NCBI GenBank assembly: GCA_944989445.1
Contig: CALYLW010000038.1
Span: 2,219,313-2,283,312 of the forward strand
Reading direction: 5' to 3'
DNA length: 64,000 bases
Source: Ampullaceana balthica
Taxonomy: Eukaryota; Mollusca; Gastropoda; Lymnaeidae
How positions within the stretch are numbered: the first letter of the stretch is position 1; every line of letters starts with the position of its first letter. The position numbers and the translations under genes were made by a program. Shown here piece by piece: positions 45,572 to 54,515 of the stretch. A model generated the notes under the pieces. It had not been told where the DNA came from and searched no databases. It saw only the letters and a program-made list of their open reading frames with translations.

Positions 45572-45739
45572 TTCATGTTCTTCCACATCGAATCCATTGT
45601 AAAAAGTTTCAGTGAAGAAATGTTTCCTCTGGTAGACTGAAGACTCCAGCTTCCTCAGCCAAGAACTCAAAACTTTAATTATTCTAACATAAACGTTTTC
45701 CGTATCAAGTTTAGCAACATTTCGAAGTATCAATTTATG
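45572..45739 (-). CDS. Orphan coding exon of an unrecognised gene
   Basis: 168 nt, exactly 56 codons, open with no stop, phase 0 at both edges. The acceptor is TTTTTAGCTCTCAGTTTAG|CAT and the donor GAA|GTAAGA. The peptide includes HKLILRNVAKLDTENVYVRI, IKVLSSWLRKLESSVYQRKH and FFTETFYNGFDVEEHE: amphipathic, balanced charge, aromatic residues, unlike repeat translations. I do not recognise the family. Partner exons were not found between LRRC71 and PIPOX; intron insertions by transposons may separate them widely. It could also be a captured exon, but the clean splice sites favour a real gene on the minus strand. Confidence 0.62.
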
Positions 45740-46620
45740 CTAAACTGAGAGCTAAAAATTTAAGAAACACAGTTTAAATTCTCTGTAAACACAAACCAAC
45801 ACTAGTATCTAAAATCGAAGCATTGTTCTAAAAACAAATATACCGTTAGCGTTCTTCAGAAGAATAAAGTATGTAAAAAACTGTATAACAAATAATAATA
45901 CGTGTCTCCGACCTTCTCCACACATCAGTGACAGGGCTCTCTCCCCCACGCCTTGCCTAGCCAGCCATTTAGAGATCAACAAATCCGAACAGCATGATTT
46001 AGAATTAACAGAGCGAGCACCAAGAGAAGAATGACTGAATGAATGCCAATAATCTATCGCCTTCCCCCCCCCCTCCTTTTTCTTTCTGGGTGACATTCCG
46101 CCGAGTCACGCTATCTCTAACAAATCCAACAATAAAAGGTTACTTTCACACGTGGGGCCATCAATGGTACAGGTCCAGGTCCTAGCCTTTCAGTCAAATA
46201 TCTGTGCAGGGGCATTTCTGGTTCTACGGCTACATAGCGAGTACTGTGACGATCTGAGCAAGTCGAGTGTGACGGGGGAGAGAATGAAACGTTTAGGAAT
46301 GAAACGTATTGCGGGGGGGGGAAGAGCGTGATGCCCCTTTTTCCACACAGGAAGCGATAAAGTAAAAATGTATCTTTTCTTGAGTCGGAAGTGGACAGAT
46401 AATCCTCACATTGATAGGACTGACAAGCTCTTGGTGGCTGAATCAAGGGCTCTCCTGTCGATGCACGGTTATCACGGAGAAGGGGGGGGGGTATCATGGG
46501 CATTGGATGTGCAGGAGCGTCCCACGTGGGACTTTTTTTAGGGTCCAGATTATGGTGAGCTTGATACTCCGTTTAGTGTTGGTAGTGTTAGGCGCAGCAG
46601 GAACTTGGTGATGTGGATTC
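45740..46620. other. Unassigned, locally GC-richer region
   Basis: It holds G/C homopolymer runs (46066-46076, 46312-46321, 46482-46491) and a 128-codon minus-strand frame (46117-46503) without recognisable features. It could be upstream sequence of the gene owning the exon at 45572-45739. Nothing decisive. Confidence 0.35.
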
Positions 46621-46629
46621 GGCATTTTA

Positions 46630-47215
46630 GATTTGGTGTGTATTCGGTATGTAAGGTTTGATGTGCTTTCGGTATGTTAGGTTAGATGTGGATTCTTTAT
46701 ATAGGGTTTGATGTGCTTTCTGTATGTTAGGTTAGATGTGCATTCTGTATGTTCGGTTTGATGTGCATTCTGTATGTTAGGTTTGATGTGCATTCTGTAT
46801 GTTAGGTTAGATGTGCATTCTGTATGTTAGATTTGATGTGCATTCTGTATGTTAGGTTTGATGTGCATTCTGTATGTTAGGTTTGATGTGCATTCTGTAT
46901 GTTAGGTTAGATGTGCATTCTTTATATAGGGTTTGATGTGCATTCTGTATGTTAGGTTTGATGTGCATTCTGTATGTTAGGTTAGATGTGCATTCTGTAT
47001 GTTAGGTTAGATGTGCATTCTTTATATAGGGTTTGATGTGCATTCTGTATGTTAGGTTAGATGTGCATTCTGTATGTTAGGTTTGATGTGCATTCTGTAT
47101 GTTAGGTTAGATGTGCATTCTTTATATAGGGTTTGATGTGCATTCTGTATGTTAGGTTAGATGTGCATTCTGTATGTTAGGTTTGATGTGCATTCGGTAT
47201 GTTATGTTTAATGTG
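46630..47215. repeat. 25-bp minisatellite
   Basis: About 23 copies of a unit containing GTTAGGTTTGATGTGCATTC and TGTAT. A variant unit (TTTATATAGGG replacing TGTATGTTAGG) recurs at 46692, 46920, 47016 and 47119, indicating multi-unit duplications. Confidence 0.92.
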
Positions 47216-47769
47216 CAACCAGTATGTTTTTTGTGGTTTTAGTGAAATGGATGCGGCAGAGCCAACGACCAGACTGGGCGCAAAAAATTACACTAAGCCC
47301 CTGAGGTTAAAGTACAAATGCAAACAGGAAAATCTGAAAAGTTTGAAATCCACATTTTGAAATAAGAAATCGTTTGACTTAAAAAATAAAAAAAACTTAA
47401 TTTAAAAAAAACAAAAAAAAACTACAATAAACAAATGTACTGATGATTTAGAAATTACTTTATAATTTATCAGTTTTCTCTGGGGAAAGAAAAATAAAAG
47501 TACAGAAATAATGATCATGAAAATATCTCTGTACAATACAAATATTTGTTGGGGGTAGGCTAACGTTTGCTTGTACTTGTACTTCTTACATTAATTAAAC
47601 TGAACGCCTACGTACACATGGCTCCTCTCTACTCAACATGAACTTCTAAGAATAAACATGCGATTGAATCTAGAGCAAAGAGTTAAATTAAAAAGTTGAA
47701 AAATGCCTTTTTTTCTTTAGCCCTCCCTACAACAATTACTACAAAGCTACGTGCATCAAAAAGTAAAAA

Positions 47770-48220
47770 TTCTGTTTCCATGTGAACTATAAAGTTTGCT
47801 CTATGGGGCCGTCCATAAAGTACGTCAAGATATTTATGACAATTTTAAACTTGCCCCTCCCCCCTGTCACAAACTGTCACAAATCTTGGGACCCTAAGTA
47901 CGTCAAACTTTCGAACAAAATTAATTTTTTATTAACGAAATAATTAAAATTTTATATGAAACACCGTAACGTCACACATGACCGGTAACCCCCCTCCGCC
48001 TGTCACAAACTGTCACACTTTGCTACACCCTCCCCCCTCTGGAGTGTGACGTACTTAATGGACTGTCCCTATTCTGTTTTCAAGGCAACTAAAGTTTGCT
48101 GTTTTCTGTTTCAATGGAAACTAAAGTTAACTGTTCTCCGTTTCCATGGCAACCGAAGTCTTATGTTTTCTGTTTCCATGGCAACTTAAGTTTAATCTTT
48201 TCTTTTTCCATGGCAACTAG
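47770..48220. repeat. About 32-bp repeat copied from the PIPOX stop region, split by a MITE
   Basis: On the minus strand the PIPOX end AGCAAACTCTAGTTGCCATG is followed by four or five diverged copies (AACTTAAGTTGCCATGG.., ACTTCGGTTGCCATGG.., AACTTTAGTTTCCATTG.., AGCAAACTTTAGTTGCCTTG). One more (AGAGCAAACTTTATAGTTC) lies beyond the MITE at 47805-48069. The array overlaps the SKL-stop codons and extends into the 3' UTR. Confidence 0.78.
47805..48069. mobile_element. GGGGCCGTCC-type MITE, subfamily B (265 bp)
   Basis: Left end GGGGCCGTCCATAAAGTACG, right end GACGTACTTAATGGACTGTCCC-type, TAT duplicated on both sides (47802-47804, 48070-48072). CTGTCACAAACTGTCACAAA sub-repeats occur inside both halves. 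It sits within the repeats of the presumed PIPOX 3' UTR. Confidence 0.88.
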
Positions 48221-48370
48221 AGTTTGCTCTTCTCTGTGCCCATGACGAAGGCAGGCTTGAAGTCAGGGTTGGTGAGACCTTCTCTGTTCCAGGAGAACTC
48301 GGAGATGTCGTACTGCGTGCGACCGTCAACGACCAGCTCGGAGAGGATCTTACCCAGAAGGCTGGCGAAC
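48217..48370 (-). CDS. PIPOX: PIPOX terminal exon with SKL peroxisomal signal
   Basis: Acceptor CATGCCTCAG. It encodes FASLLGKILSELVVDGRTQY, DISEFSWNREGL and ends FVMGTEKSKL before TAG (48217-48219). DISxFSxNR is typical of the sarcosine oxidase C-terminus; SKL is the canonical PTS1. Confidence 0.92.
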
Positions 48371-51300
48371 CTGAGGCATGGACACGGTTATAGGATTGGG
48401 ATTGTAATGTCATGGTTATAAGGTCATGATTATATGATTCTGAGTATAATGTCATGGTTATAATGTCATGATTATGGGATTGTGATTGTAATGTCATGGT
48501 TATGAGATCATGATCGTATGATTGCGACTATAGTGTCATGGTTTTAATGTCATGATTATATGATTGGGATTATAATATCATGGTTTTAAGGTCATGACTG
48601 TTTTGGTTGTGAGTAAAATGTCATGTTTATGAGATCAGGATTATAAATTCAGGCGTTGTCTATCATAATTTTAAGATACTATTTATGCAATAGCGATGAA
48701 AAGCTGTTGCTTGTAGACCAGTATACAAGGATGATTGCCATAGGGGCCATCCAGAAATGACGTTACACGATTTTTCACTCCCCCTCCCCCCTCGTCACAA
48801 TAACTTAGCCCCCCTCCAATATGACATCACAAAGCGCCCCCCCCCATAAAAGCTGTATTTTCTATTTGAAAAAGAGCATGTTTCAGATCAATTTTTTTGT
48901 CACTTAAGTCACTCACTAAAGTGTTTATTTAGTGCGAGGTTGCACTCTAATATTGTAACACGTGTGAAGCTATTTAAAAGGTCATAAAATAAATTGTAAG
49001 AAATCAAATATTTAAGGGGAACTTTATTTTTGATGTGACGTCACATTTCTCAAACACGCACCTCCCTCTCGTCACACACCATCACAAATTTGTGGACCCC
49101 CCCCTCTCTAGGTGCATGACGTCATTTATGGACGGCCCCATATCTTCTAAAACAATTTTTTTTAAAAATATTATAATAAGATCAGATTTATCAGATATTG
49201 ATATTATAATCTTGTGCTTTTTTATAATAAGGTCACAATAGTAAGATCACGATTATGTATTATATTTATTTGGGATTATAAAGGATTATAGAATACAAGA
49301 TTTGAGATTACTTGTAGGCATGTCCGGCTCCACAGCACACGAATATGTCCGGATACCCAGCCTTAGCACAGCTGTCGATGAGGAAGTCCCGGTCTGGTGT
49401 CATGGTGTACAGGCAAGTCTTTGTCTTGATGACAGGACCCAGGAACTGTGGACAACACACCACCATGAAGTATTAGGGTTTTAATGACCCGGGATGTTCC
49501 TCATCCGAAAAAGATGGGTTACAGGTTAAAGTTAAAGGTCATTCTATAACTTGGAAAGTCGAGATTTATTCAATTTTAAAAACAATACATATTAATTGAA
49601 GTAAACTACGTGAATTTATTTATTTTATTAAAATTGTAATTTAAAATGTAGAAATTTGTAAGCAGGCTGGGGATATTTTGTCTCTGCTTTAAATCAACGT
49701 CTACGAAAATAGAGGTCTTGAGAGGGGTTACGGGGGACCTTAATACTGCATTTCTTATCCCAGTTCTCATCAACTCTAACACCTCACATCTAAATTACAC
49801 CATCTCTAACATCTTCCATCATAAGACCACCATCCCTAACACCTCCCATCTAAATTCCACCATCTCAAACACCTCCCATCTAAATTCCACAATCCCTAAC
49901 ACCTTCCATGTAAATTTCACCATCCCTAACACCCCCCATCTAAATTCCACCATCTTTAACACCTCCCATCTAAATTCCACCACCCCTAACATCTTCCATC
50001 TAAAGTCCACCACCCCTAACACCTCCCATCTAAATTCCACCATCCCTAACACCTCCCATCTAAATTCCACCATCCCTAACACCTCCCATCTAAATTCCAC
50101 CATCCCTAACACCTCCCATCTAAATTCAACCATCCCTAACTTCTTCCATCTAAAGTCCACCATCCCTAATACCTCCCATCTAAAGTCCACCATCTCAAAC
50201 ACCTCCCATATAAAATCCACCATCCCAAATCACCGATCGCTAAAGGTGTCCACCAATGTTCCCTTTAAACTGCGCGGCCGCGTTGATATGTGCCTGACGC
50301 CGCGCAGCAGTTTAGAATTAACGCGCAGCAAATTTTGTAAAATACTGCACAAATAATGAATGCTGTGCAACTTTTCACACGAGTTTTTGTACTTTGCACA
50401 CGGACCAACGTTCCTTAGAGGGAACATTGGGCCACCAATATTCTCCCTCCTCATATCATTAAACTTAACCCATATTCTCACCTCACTGTTCCCAAAATTT
50501 CCTTATTTCTCTGAATTTCTCATATTTCCCACCTTGGGTAAATTTTTCCTCAGAAAACTCCTGACTCGCTCCAGTCTGTTGGGGTCTGGGGTCCACGTTC
50601 TTGTATCTCCTGTCACGACGGGACCCGCAGCGTCGATCCCAATCTTGGTGCCACTTATGCCATGGACAGGAAGCCCATAAATGTCGTTTCCAGGGGCGTG
50701 GTAAATAAACATGGGGAACCTGTTCAGGAGCGTTGTGTATAAAAACTTTTAGGAATCTGAACGTAGCATCTACTGATGTTTCACATGTCATTAGTCAATA
50801 ACTTAATCTTTTATACAGGTGGTGCTGATATATTTGACATGTCATTAGTCAATAACTTAATCTCTAACACAAGTAATGTTGATATTCAACAAGGGAAGTA
50901 GTGGGGTAGAAAAAAAATAGAGTTACTTGTCCTTGGTGAACTCTTTCACGTGCGGAGATCCGAAGTACGTGACGTTCTCTTGTGTGACGTAGACCGGCAC
51001 GTGACATCCAATATAGCTGAGCACATTGTTGATCCAGGCCCCAGCGGTAACAATGACTTTCTTGCAGGTGAAGATTCCCTGGGGAGTGCTGACCTAAAGA
51101 ATCAAACAACGGTTGAACAAGGGTGAACGATCTGTTTTGACGTCATCCCGCCATCATCACGCGACCCGTGACGCACTTCCGTTTTGAGAAGAGTTAAAAA
51201 GTACAAGACTTATTTTTAAAAATACAAATTCTTTGACGATGTGGGCTATTTTTAGTGTATTTAGTATATTAATTATTTTTTTAGAATATGTAGCAGACGT

Positions 51301-54300
51301 GTTTTTTTAAGTAACGGAAATGTTTTTCTTTGCTGAGTTTTTTTTTAAAATCAGCGAGTTTTTTCAACGCTGTGTCTTGAAAATTTAAACAATTAGTTGT
51401 TCTAAAATTCAATAATTCTTTTTCCGTACATGGCTTCATTAATTCAATTAAGTATTTGTTTAAAAAAAACCGAACACAGTACGTCTTTAAAAGCTTTGGT
51501 AATCTAAATTTTAAAGCCCTTCGTTCTAGACATTATGGTTTACAGTTTACACCAATGATACCCAAAGTTGGCGCTACCGCCCACTAGTGGGCGCTGCAGC
51601 GATCCATGGGGGCGTGGGGATGGCCACAGGTGCATTTGGGGGCGATGAATAACGAGGAAAAAAATAACTTACAAGGACTCTTGAATTATTATTTTTTTAA
51701 ATAAGGCGGTAGGCCAAATAAGTTTGGGAACCACTGGTTTTCAAAATTTTATAGGCCCTCATTCTAGATTTGATAGTTTACAAGTCTTATAGCCCTCGCT
51801 TTAAATTTGATGGCTGACACAATCTTGTAGCCACTCGTTCTAGACTTGACGGTTTATAAATTCGGACATCAACCTATTCCAACACTAGCCAACTATACCT
51901 CAATCAACCCGTTGGCCGCTCTGGTGACTCTGTTGACCGGACAATTGTCAAGGACCTTCGCGCCACGCCCCTGACCAAGTTGGATGTGCAAGGAGTTCCC
52001 CATGGCGGCATCCACAATCCCAGCATCCTTTTGGAACAAAGCTTCAATCTCTGGACCCACAGTGAACTGGAAAAAAATATATCGGGTGAGTCAATATAAG
52101 GTAACACCATGTCAATCTCTGGAGAAAAAGTGAAGTGAAAAAATATCTCGTATGTGTCAATTTAAAGTAACACCGTGTGAACCCACAGTGAACTGCAAAA
52201 AATATATCGGGTTTTTAAATATAAGTTAACACCGTATTTATCTCTGGATCATCAGTGTGGTGTAGTGTGTAGGTAAATTAAAGGCGTTTGAGTTTGAGCG
52301 TAGATTGAAAACACCAATTTGAATCTGACTTCGTCATAACTTAAGACCGCCAGAGGCGTCAATATGGAGGGGGCCTGGGTGGTGGTGTGGGAGTGAGGAC
52401 CTCATCGGGTGACACCGTCACAAGGGGTGACACCAAAGAGTAAAATTCTAAGTACCTCATTGGGCACTTCTGAGAGACTCGTAGGAGGTCTATGGGCTAA
52501 GTGGTGAGGGGATAGCACCATGACCTACCGCACTGAAAGACACCCAACCTAGTGACGCCTCTGATGACCTCCACAATAATTCGGTAAACACCCCGTCCCC
52601 CCACCCCTCACACACACACATACAAACACCATCGCCATCACACCTGCGGATATCTGCGCATGAGCTCCGTGTTGTTCCAACGCTCGTAGGGAATGTTGTA
52701 CCGTTTCATGGCAGCCTCGTACTCATCCATGATGTCATCGGTCACGCCCTTCTCGGCCAAGGTCAGCCCGCCAGGCTTGTACACAAGCTGGACACCGGAC
52801 TCTTGCTCCACGGTCTCCCAGCTGTAACACACAATCACATATAGAACTGCGCACGTTGTGTGTTTACTGCCTCCCAGCTGTAACACAAAATCACACATCT
52901 AACTGCGCACGTTGTATGTTTACTGCCTCCCAGCTGTAACACACAATCACATATATAAATGCGCAGGTTGTGTGTTTACTGCCTCCCAGCTGTAACACAC
53001 AATCACATATATAAATGCGCATGTTGTGTGTTTACTGCCTCCCAGCTGTAACACACAATCACATATATAAATGCGCAGGTTGTGTGTTTACTGCCTCCCA
53101 GCTGTAACACACAATCACACATATATATATGCGCATGTTGTGTGAGCGTTTCATTTTAAAACATTACTCTGAGGTGAAAGAATATACTAATCTTACAATT
53201 TATTGACTTGATTCCTTCAGGCTACCACTACCACTTACCACGAGTCATTTTAAAACGACTAAAGTCTCCTCTCAAAGTTTGTTTATTCTCTACCATAAAG
53301 AAAGCTATGAAGCTAAATTTTAAGAATCCTAAATAAATGTAATGAATGACAGAAAAACGGCACTATTTTTAAGACTTAAAGAAGGGGAGCGTTACAAACG
53401 CTCATTCTATACAGAAGATTATTTCATCCTACGCTTATCCATGTTTTGTGTCTAGTCTTGCATTCTTATTAGAGTTTTAAATGATGATAAAGTGTTGGTT
53501 TGACTGGTTACCTCAGGCAACCTCAGCCAAATTCCGGACTGGAAGAACGAGAATTTGAATGTGTTTGTTCTTGCAAGTGGAATAATAAAAAAGTTTTTCT
53601 TTTTTTTTACCTAACTATACCGTATAAAATACAGTATTCGATAAATGTTAAATTTGCGTTATAGTATAATTATTTTCAAAGTATTCAAATACAAAACAAA
53701 AATATTTTAAATAATCTGGGTTTACGATAAATCATAAAGCAAGATCAAGAAATACCCATTTTAAAGAACTTTATATTAGCATATTTCCAGTTATCGTTGC
53801 ACCAGAAAGCACCGGCTCTGATAAATTTCATTTGAAGTTTTCCTTGAGAAAACTTAGATTGCAAGATTTAGAAGATATTTTTAAAATCATTCTATTTAAA
53901 TGTAATTTACAATGCGATGAGAAACATTATTATTTTAAAATTGTGTTATTTTAATATTTTATTGCATGTTTCTTAAAATAATGTGTTCGAATATTAAGTA
54001 GGAGGGAAAAAAAACAAATGTACTAAATCTTATGTATTTAAAAAATGTGGAAACTATGAAATGAATATAGTTACTGTATTATTTATGTATGTGTAATTAT
54101 ATAAATATAATACGTCGACGACACGAAGGGACTGTTGCGTACAAATACAAATATTCTGTAAGTGGCAATCCACTTGACTTCGATCCCTATAATCAGGGGT
54201 ACATATTTATGGATAACTGTGATTCCCCATTAAAACAATTACCATTCATAGAAAAAAATCAACATTCATAGCAATAATGACTGTCATCCCCAGTAACATA

Positions 54301-54476
54301 ATCTTCAGTCATTTCATAATCACACAGTCCGTGCATTCCCCGATCACCAATGACATGTCAGATTTATCCTCATGTGTTGAAATACAAATGAATGCAGTGA
54401 CGCCATGCGTTGAACTCACGTTTTGAATGTGTCTGGTGTCAAATTGAGGTACCGATCCGATGGGTAAGTCAGCCGG
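48217..54476 (-). CDS. PIPOX: Peroxisomal sarcosine/pipecolate oxidase-like, C-terminal seven exons
   Basis: Flavoprotein oxidase of the monomeric sarcosine oxidase family, which oxidises N-methyl amino acids or pipecolate with O2 to H2O2 in peroxisomes. Exons 54420-54476, 52644-52821, 51899-52066, 50927-51093, 50533-50719, 49312-49445 and 48217-48370 join in phase to 1045 nt, about 347 codons. Motifs in order: RLTYPSDRYL, LVYKPGGLTL, KKVIVTAGAWINNVL, YHAPGNDIYGLPVHGISGTK (with the family's conserved active-site Lys), TCLYTMTPDRDF (the Cys of C-M/L-Y-T is the covalent FAD anchor in this family), CCGAGHAYKFASLLGKIL, and C-terminal SKL, a type 1 peroxisomal signal. The N-terminal 45-50 residues with GxGxxG are absent from the window or hidden beyond the satellite. 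Substrate preference cannot be read from the sequence. Confidence 0.9.
48386..48645. repeat. 42-bp minisatellite next to a PIPOX acceptor
   Basis: About six diverged copies with ATGTCATGGTTATAAGGTCA and TGATTATATGATT, each made of two related halves. It starts 15 bp inside the intron from the acceptor of the terminal exon, without copying the exon. Confidence 0.85.
48743..49139. mobile_element. GGGGCCGTCC-type MITE, subfamily A (397 bp)
   Basis: Ends GGGGCCATCCAGAAATGACG and TGACGTCATTTATGGACGGC; ATA duplicated on both sides (48740-48742, 49140-49142). Its interior is the reverse complement of the copies at 31030 and 38558 (TAAGAAATCAAATATTTAAG). Confidence 0.88.
49312..49445 (-). CDS. PIPOX: PIPOX exon with flavin-linkage motif
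   Basis: 134 nt, acceptor TTGTCCACAG, donor AA|GTAATC. It encodes FLGPVIKTKTCLYTMTPDRD and PDIFVCCGAGHAYK. TCLYTMTPD holds the Cys that carries covalent FAD in characterised family members. Confidence 0.93.
49770..50228. repeat. 30-bp minisatellite in a PIPOX intron
   Basis: About 15 copies of a unit with AACACCTCCCATCTAAATTC and CACCATCCCT. Open on both strands (212 codons plus, 134 codons minus) because 30 is a multiple of three; neither is a gene. Confidence 0.92.
50255..50428. mobile_element. Putative hAT-type MITE (about 174 bp)
   Basis: Inverted ends AATGTTCCCTTTAA and TTAGAGGGAACATT, GC-rich interior with CTGCGCGGCCGCG and CCGCGCAGCAG. Flanking 8-mers TGTCCACC/GGGCCACC agree at six positions. 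Class by inference. Confidence 0.6.
50533..50719 (-). CDS. PIPOX: PIPOX exon, YGLPVHGISGTKIG
   Basis: 187 nt, acceptor CTCCTGAACAG, donor AAG|GTGGGA. It encodes FPMFIYHAPGNDIYGLPV, HGISGTKIGIDAAGPVVTG and RVRSFLRKNLPK. The YGxP...GxKIG segment contains the Lys used for oxygen activation in monomeric sarcosine oxidase. Confidence 0.92.
50927..51093 (-). CDS. PIPOX: PIPOX exon, VIVTAGAWINNVL
   Basis: 167 nt, acceptor TTCTTTAG, donor AA|GTAACT. It encodes VSTPQGIFTCKKVIVTAGAW, INNVLSYIGCHVPVYVTQEN and YFGSPHVKEFTKD. VTAGAW is the FAD-domain motif shared by DAO-superfamily oxidases. Confidence 0.92.
51553..51736. mobile_element. Old hAT-type MITE (about 184 bp)
   Basis: Right end AAGTTTGGGAACCACTG is a common hAT terminus; the left end CAATGATACCCAAAGTT is its diverged partner. 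Flanks GTTTACAC/GTTTTCAA agree at six of eight positions. Confidence 0.65.
51899..52066 (-). CDS. PIPOX: PIPOX exon, DAGIVDAAMGNSLHIQL
   Basis: 168 nt (56 codons), acceptor TTTTTTTCCAG, donor GAG|GTATAG. It encodes FTVGPEIEALFQKDAGIVDA, AMGNSLHIQLGQGRGAKV and NRVTRAANGLIE, the linker to the second Rossmann strand region of the family. Confidence 0.9.
52644..52821 (-). CDS. PIPOX: PIPOX exon, LVYKPGGLTL; its 5' end seeds a minisatellite
   Basis: 178 nt, acceptor GTGTGTTACAG, donor CAG|GTGTGA. It encodes WETVEQESGVQLVYKPGGLT, DEYEAAMKRYNIPYERW and LMRRYPQ. The acceptor and the first seven exon bases are repeated in tandem upstream (52815-53142). Confidence 0.92.
52815..53142. repeat. 56-bp minisatellite copied from a PIPOX 3' splice site
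   Basis: Six copies at 52815, 52871, 52927, 52983, 53039 and 53095, spaced exactly 56 bp. On the minus strand each holds TTGTGTGTTACAG|CTGGGAG, the authentic acceptor and first seven exon bases. The copy nearest the exon is the real site; the other five are intronic. Confidence 0.95.
53392..53605 (-). mobile_element. Jockey/CR1-type LINE 3' end fragment, copy 4
   Basis: Diverged relic with the family's 3' UTR (CATTCTATACAGAAGATTAT, ATCCTACGCTTATCCATG) and the coding remnant CAAATTCCGGACTGGAAGAA. Intronic in PIPOX. Confidence 0.75.
53606..54419. other. PIPOX intron, no further feature
   Basis: AT-rich sequence between the LINE relic and the next exon; no exon or repeat recognised. Confidence 0.5.
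54420..54476 (-). CDS. PIPOX: PIPOX exon, RLTYPSDRYLNLTPDTFKT
   Basis: 57 nt, acceptor CTCTCCCCAG, donor AC|GTGAGT. It begins with the last base of a codon and reads RLTYPSDRYLNLTPDTFK, matching the SRITRxAYPxDxY segment that follows the FAD-binding GSSHG region. The split AC+C codon joins in frame to WETVEQ. The upstream exon is not in view. Confidence 0.88.
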
Positions 54477-54515
54477 CTGGGGAGAGAGATCATGAGTTGA
54501 CTTTATGAACTAGTA

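Noticed and set aside
46117..46503. 128-codon minus-strand frame upstream of the orphan exon
   Set aside because: Pro/Ser-rich with no recognised motif, no splice context and G-run-driven composition; not enough to call a gene.
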